Origin: Spirosoma validum
GTDB lineage: Bacteria; Bacteroidota; Bacteroidia; Cytophagales; Spirosomataceae
DNA length: 64,000 bases
Assembly (NCBI RefSeq): GCF_014699035.1
Contig: NZ_JACXAA010000014.1
Location: 124,001 to 188,000, forward strand
Direction: 5' to 3'
Positions 61,232 through 64,000 of this stretch are shown piece by piece; within the stretch, counting starts at the first letter, position 1; each line of letters begins with the position of its first letter. The translations under genes were made by a program, and so were the position numbers. The notes below the pieces were generated by a model, which did no database searches, was not told the DNA's origin, and worked only from the letters and a program-made list of their open reading frames with translations.

Positions 61232-62518
61232 CTACGCAATTACTGCCTGCCGGTGAATAATCGCTTCCCTGTCAGGGCTAGTCGAAATAAAGTTAATGGG
61301 TAACCCAAGTGTGTCTTCTAAAAAATAGACATACGTAGCAAGTTCGGCCGGTACGTCGCTGAATGAACGAATGTCGGTCAGATCCGCCTGCCAGCCTTTG
61401 AACGATTTATAGATCGGCGTAACGTCGGTATCACAGAGATCATACGGCAATTGCTCGGTGACGGTACCATCGGGCAGTTGATAATGGGTACAGACCTTAA
61501 TTTCATCGAAAATGTTCAGCACGTCGACCTTCATCATCACCAATTGCGTTACGCCGTTGATCATGATGGCGTATTTCAGAGCGGGCAAATCCAGCCAGCC
61601 GCATCGGCGTGGCCGACCAGTTGTTGCCCCAAACTCACGACCTTCCTGCCGAATGCGTTCACCGGTTTCGTCGGAGAGTTCGGTCGGGAAAGGACCACTG
61701 CCTACGCGTGTACAGTACGCTTTAAAAATGCCATATACTTCGCCTATCTGACGCGGGGCCACACCCAGACCGGTACAGGCGCCAGCCGCCATGGTGTTAG
61801 ACGACGTAACAAATGGGTAGGAACCAAAGTCAATATCCAGCAGTGAACCCTGTGCACCTTCGGCCAGAATTTTTTTGCCTTTATCGAGCGCATTGTTTAT
61901 AACGTACTCACTATCCGTCAGCTCAAACTGTTTCATAAACTCGACAGCGCCGAAAAATTCGGATTCCGCCTGTGGGAGCACAGAGGCATAATCGAAGTTA
62001 TTCTGTTCCAGAATGACCTTATGAATGTCCACTAGTTTATCGTATTTCTGTCGAAAGGTTGGTAATAACACATCGCCAACCCGTAGCCCCTGCCGGGCTA
62101 CTTTATCCTGATACGTTGGTCCAATACCGCGTAGCGTTGACCCAATTTTCGATTCACCTTTGGCCTGTTCATAAGCCGCGTCCAGCAAACGATGGGTTGG
62201 GAGAATGATAGAAGCCTTGCGGGAAATCTGTAGATTTTGAGCAATAGCTAGATTAAACTTAGCCAGACCGTCGATTTCTTTTTTAAAAACGATTGGGTCC
62301 AGCACAACACCATTGCCAATAATGTTAAGAATATCGTCCCGAAAAATTCCGGATGGAATTTGGTGTAGTACGTGCTTAATTCCGTTGAATTCAAGCGTGT
62401 GCCCAGCATTGGGGCCACCCTGAAAGCGGGCTACCACCTGATATTGTGGAGCCAGTACGTCCACAATTTTTCCTTTTCCTTCGTCGCCCCACTGGAGGCC
62501 TAATAAAACATCGATCAT
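61232..62518 (-). CDS. purA: Adenylosuccinate synthetase
   Basis: Joins aspartate to IMP with GTP to form adenylosuccinate, the first committed step to AMP. The 428-residue length is standard. The GTP-binding P-loop-like motif GDEGKGK is at 11-17, with QWGDEGKGKIVDVLA. The IMP-binding regions are seen in FQGGPNAGHTLEF, ILAEGAQGSLLDIDFGSYPF and TTGRPRRCGWLDLPALKYAI. Start ATG at 62518. fur lies 222 bp upstream on the same strand. Confidence 0.97.
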   Translation of the reverse strand: MIDVLLGLQWGDEGKGKIVDVLAPQYQVVARFQGGPNAGHTLEFNGIKHVLHQIPSGIFRDDILNIIGNGVVLDPIVFKKEIDGLAKFNLAIAQNLQISRKASIILPTHRLLDAAYEQAKGESKIGSTLRGIGPTYQDKVARQGLRVGDVLLPTFRQKYDKLVDIHKVILEQNNFDYASVLPQAESEFFGAVEFMKQFELTDSEYVINNALDKGKKILAEGAQGSLLDIDFGSYPFVTSSNTMAAGACTGLGVAPRQIGEVYGIFKAYCTRVGSGPFPTELSDETGERIRQEGREFGATTGRPRRCGWLDLPALKYAIMINGVTQLVMMKVDVLNIFDEIKVCTHYQLPDGTVTEQLPYDLCDTDVTPIYKSFKGWQADLTDIRSFSDVPAELATYVYFLEDTLGLPINFISTSPDREAIIHRQAVIA

Positions 62519-62685
62519 TATGAATGGCCGCAGAAACGGCTGTGATTATACAGATTCAGTAAGTTTATTCAGGCCTTTTTCTGGTGATGGCTGACTATCC
62601 CGAAACATCAAAACGTATGATCCGTGACATGTTCATCTGAGCGAGGTAAGGCATAAATAGATGCATGATGGGACACCCCTGGAGC

Positions 62686-62732
62686 AGGCTATATGACATA
62701 GTTATCCAAACGATTTCTGCGTCATATAGCCT
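62686..62732 (-). terminator. Stem-loop after fur
   Basis: Perfect 12-bp arms AGGCTATATGAC and GTCATATAGCCT with a 23-nt loop, just 8 bp past the fur stop codon on the minus strand. A T-rich tail is not obvious. Confidence 0.6.
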
Positions 62733-62740
62733 CAATAAAT

Positions 62741-63250
62741 CTATCCTTCCACCGGAACCTGAACGCCCTGCTGGTCTTTCTCGGTGATCTGGCGGTTTTC
62801 GCAGAAATCGCGTGCACAGGCTCCGTAGAAAATCAGAGAATGATGCATGACGTTGAATTTCAGCATATCGCCCACCATGTTCTGAATATTCTGAACCCGT
62901 GGATCGCAGAATTCCATGACTTTATGGCAATCCGTGCAAATCAAATGGTCGTGCTGACGGTAGCCGTACGACTTTTCGTATTGCGCCAGGTTACGGCCGA
63001 ACTGATGCTTCGTAACCAGGTCACAATCGACTAGTACGTCTAACGTATTATACACCGTTGCCCGGCTGACACGATACTTTTTATTCTTCATGGAGATATA
63101 CAACTCATCCACGTCGAAGTGGTCCTGCCGGTTATAGATTTCTTCAAGGATGGCAAAACGTTCGGGCGTTTTCCGTAAACCCTTTCGTTCGAGATAAGCC
63201 CGAAAAATCATCAGGGCTGACTCTAAATTCGTTTGTGTCGGAGCAGGCAT
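62741..63250 (-). CDS. fur: Fur-family metal-dependent repressor
   Basis: A ferric-uptake-type regulator of 169 residues from the ATG at 63250. A TTG 12 bases upstream would add MDLD. The winged helix includes RKTPERFAILEEIYNRQDHF and VSRATVYNTLDVLVDCDLV, and the metal and dimer region has HDHLICTDCHKVMEFCDP, with one CxxC, and GACARDFCEN. Fur, Zur and PerR cannot be separated with certainty; the sequence best fits Fur. Its own candidate promoter lies 25 bp upstream. Confidence 0.9.
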   Translation of the reverse strand: MPAPTQTNLESALMIFRAYLERKGLRKTPERFAILEEIYNRQDHFDVDELYISMKNKKYRVSRATVYNTLDVLVDCDLVTKHQFGRNLAQYEKSYGYRQHDHLICTDCHKVMEFCDPRVQNIQNMVGDMLKFNVMHHSLIFYGACARDFCENRQITEKDQQGVQVPVEG

Positions 63251-63275
63251 ATCCAGATCCAATTAAGTGAAAGTG

Positions 63276-63283
63276 CAAAAGTA
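63276..63283 (-). promoter_or_regulatory. Candidate -7 box for fur
   Basis: On the minus strand TACTTTTG matches TAnnTTTG, 25 bp before the fur ATG. It supports the ATG at 63250 over the upstream TTG. No clean -33 TTTG was found at the usual spacing. Confidence 0.45.
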
Positions 63284-63363
63284 GCAGTTCGCTGGTTGAA
63301 AGTTATCGTTTACCATGATTTATACACCGATTAAATAACATCGAACAGCAAACCGCAGACCAG

Positions 63364-64000
63364 TTACGAGTCGAAACGAACTACCTCGAAGACACCCTGA
63401 ACCCGCTCCAGTTTCCGCATGAGGGTTTCGAGATGGCCTGTATCATGCACATAAAGGCGGATGTTTCCTTCAAATACCCCATCCTTCGAGTCAATCGCTA
63501 CCGAACGCATATTAATGTGCAGTTCATTGCTGATAACCCGCGTGACATCGTTAATTAATCCCACCCGATCAGTCCCCGTGATACGTAGCCCGGCCAGAAA
63601 AGCCAATTCTTTCTGCGATGTCCATTTGGCCTTAATAATTCGGTTGCCATGATTTGACATCAGTTCGACGGCGTTGGGACACGTAACGCGGTGAATTTTG
63701 ATTCCTTCGTTTATCGTCACAAAGCCAAACACGTCGTCGCCTGAAATGGGGTTGCAACATTTTGAGAGCGTATAATCGATCCGGTCCATGTCTTCCCCAA
63801 TGAGAAGCATGTCGGCATCGGCCCGTTCTCCATGAATCTTCTTGAGTTCCTTAACAAATGCCTTTGCATCCGGTAACGTATCGGTGTTAAGCTTGTTGGC
63901 ACGGTTTTCTTTGGCTTCCTTGTCGGATTTGAACTTCTTCAGTTCCTGTACATCAATATGTCCTTTGCCAACCCGGTAAAAAAAGTCATCGGTAGTTTTG
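63364..64000 (-). CDS. RelA/SpoT-type (p)ppGpp enzyme, C-terminal part
   Basis: The C-terminal 212 codons of a stringent-response synthetase/hydrolase whose catalytic N-terminus lies beyond the window. The visible frame runs without a stop from KTTDDFFYRVGKGHIDVQEL, through the Cys-rich conserved-cysteine domain (LSKCCNPISGDDVFGFVTIN, HRVTCPNAVELM), to the ACT domain (LRITGTDRVGLINDVTRVIS) at the C-terminus. This region senses ribosome or amino-acid state and regulates catalysis. It is upstream of fur on the same strand, with a 113-bp gap. Confidence 0.93.
   Translation of the reverse strand, partial: KTTDDFFYRVGKGHIDVQELKKFKSDKEAKENRANKLNTDTLPDAKAFVKELKKIHGERADADMLLIGEDMDRIDYTLSKCCNPISGDDVFGFVTINEGIKIHRVTCPNAVELMSNHGNRIIKAKWTSQKELAFLAGLRITGTDRVGLINDVTRVISNELHINMRSVAIDSKDGVFEGNIRLYVHDTGHLETLMRKLERVQGVFEVVRFDS

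Overview
The window looks like chromosomal DNA of a plant-polymer or glycan-degrading member of the Bacteroidota, most likely order Cytophagales and close to Spirosoma. The genus is my inference from protein style. The phylum is well supported by four SusC/SusD pairs, many secreted sulfatases and lipoproteins, the absence of Shine-Dalgarno-like leaders, and several upstream boxes matching the Bacteroidota -7 consensus TAnnTTTG. No rRNA, tRNA, CRISPR array, intact transposase or phage gene was seen.

Left part (1-40 kb) is dominated by glycan utilisation. 1-5.8 kb, minus strand: SusC, SusD and a truncated GH43 glycosidase (PUL A). 5.8-6.8 kb: a large gap with a REP-like inverted pair and AT-rich debris. 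6.8-10.2 kb, minus: two tandem secreted sulfatases. 10.4-13.3 kb: an Lrp/AsnC regulator divergent from a threonine catabolic pair (SDR-type threonine dehydrogenase plus kbl). 13.4-15.3 kb, minus: an SDR and a LacI-family repressor. The 245-bp gap after lacI holds two CAAACGTTTG palindromes 22 bp apart, the probable operators for a long plus-strand locus (PUL B, 15.5-30.3 kb): GH109-type NAD-dependent glycosidase, SusC/SusD, a DUF5077/DUF3472 protein, a second SusC/SusD, a sulfatase and a galactokinase-like GHMP kinase. Together they suggest uptake, desulfation, removal of N-acetylgalactosamine or a similar sugar, and phosphorylation. 30.3-39.1 kb (PUL C): a transmembrane protein with a DNA-binding-like N-terminus and extracytoplasmic PKD/lectin-like part, divergent from SusC/SusD and an 826-residue secreted protein with an internal duplication.

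Right part (39-64 kb) is mostly housekeeping and small accessory genes: a secreted hypothetical protein, a beta-barrel with an Ala/Pro linker, a 39-codon basic sORF followed by a strong terminator, an ATP-grasp protein, ogt, a lipoprotein metallo-hydrolase, a lipoprotein gene broken by an in-frame TAG, a bestrophin-like channel, a GNAT acetyltransferase, a Uma2 protein, a TlpA-type thioredoxin protein with a sodium:solute symporter, clpS, recR, an exported superoxide dismutase, a 2-oxoglutarate/Fe(II) oxygenase and a chromate transporter. Next come two related 125-bp inverted-repeat elements flanking an outer-membrane protein gene, a pair of coiled-coil membrane proteins, a DUF3592/ankyrin pair, a Pro-rich protein, purA, fur and the C-terminal end of a RelA/SpoT enzyme.

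Intergenic spaces are rich in long perfect inverted repeats. Some are plain terminators. Three (about 6.0, 52.3 and 61.15 kb) are pairs of small palindromes in inverted orientation, the layout of REP/BIME elements. The best candidates for undescribed biology are the membrane regulator of PUL C, the twin coiled-coil membrane proteins, the duplicated 826-residue protein, the 39-codon sORF and the two families of small palindromic repeats.
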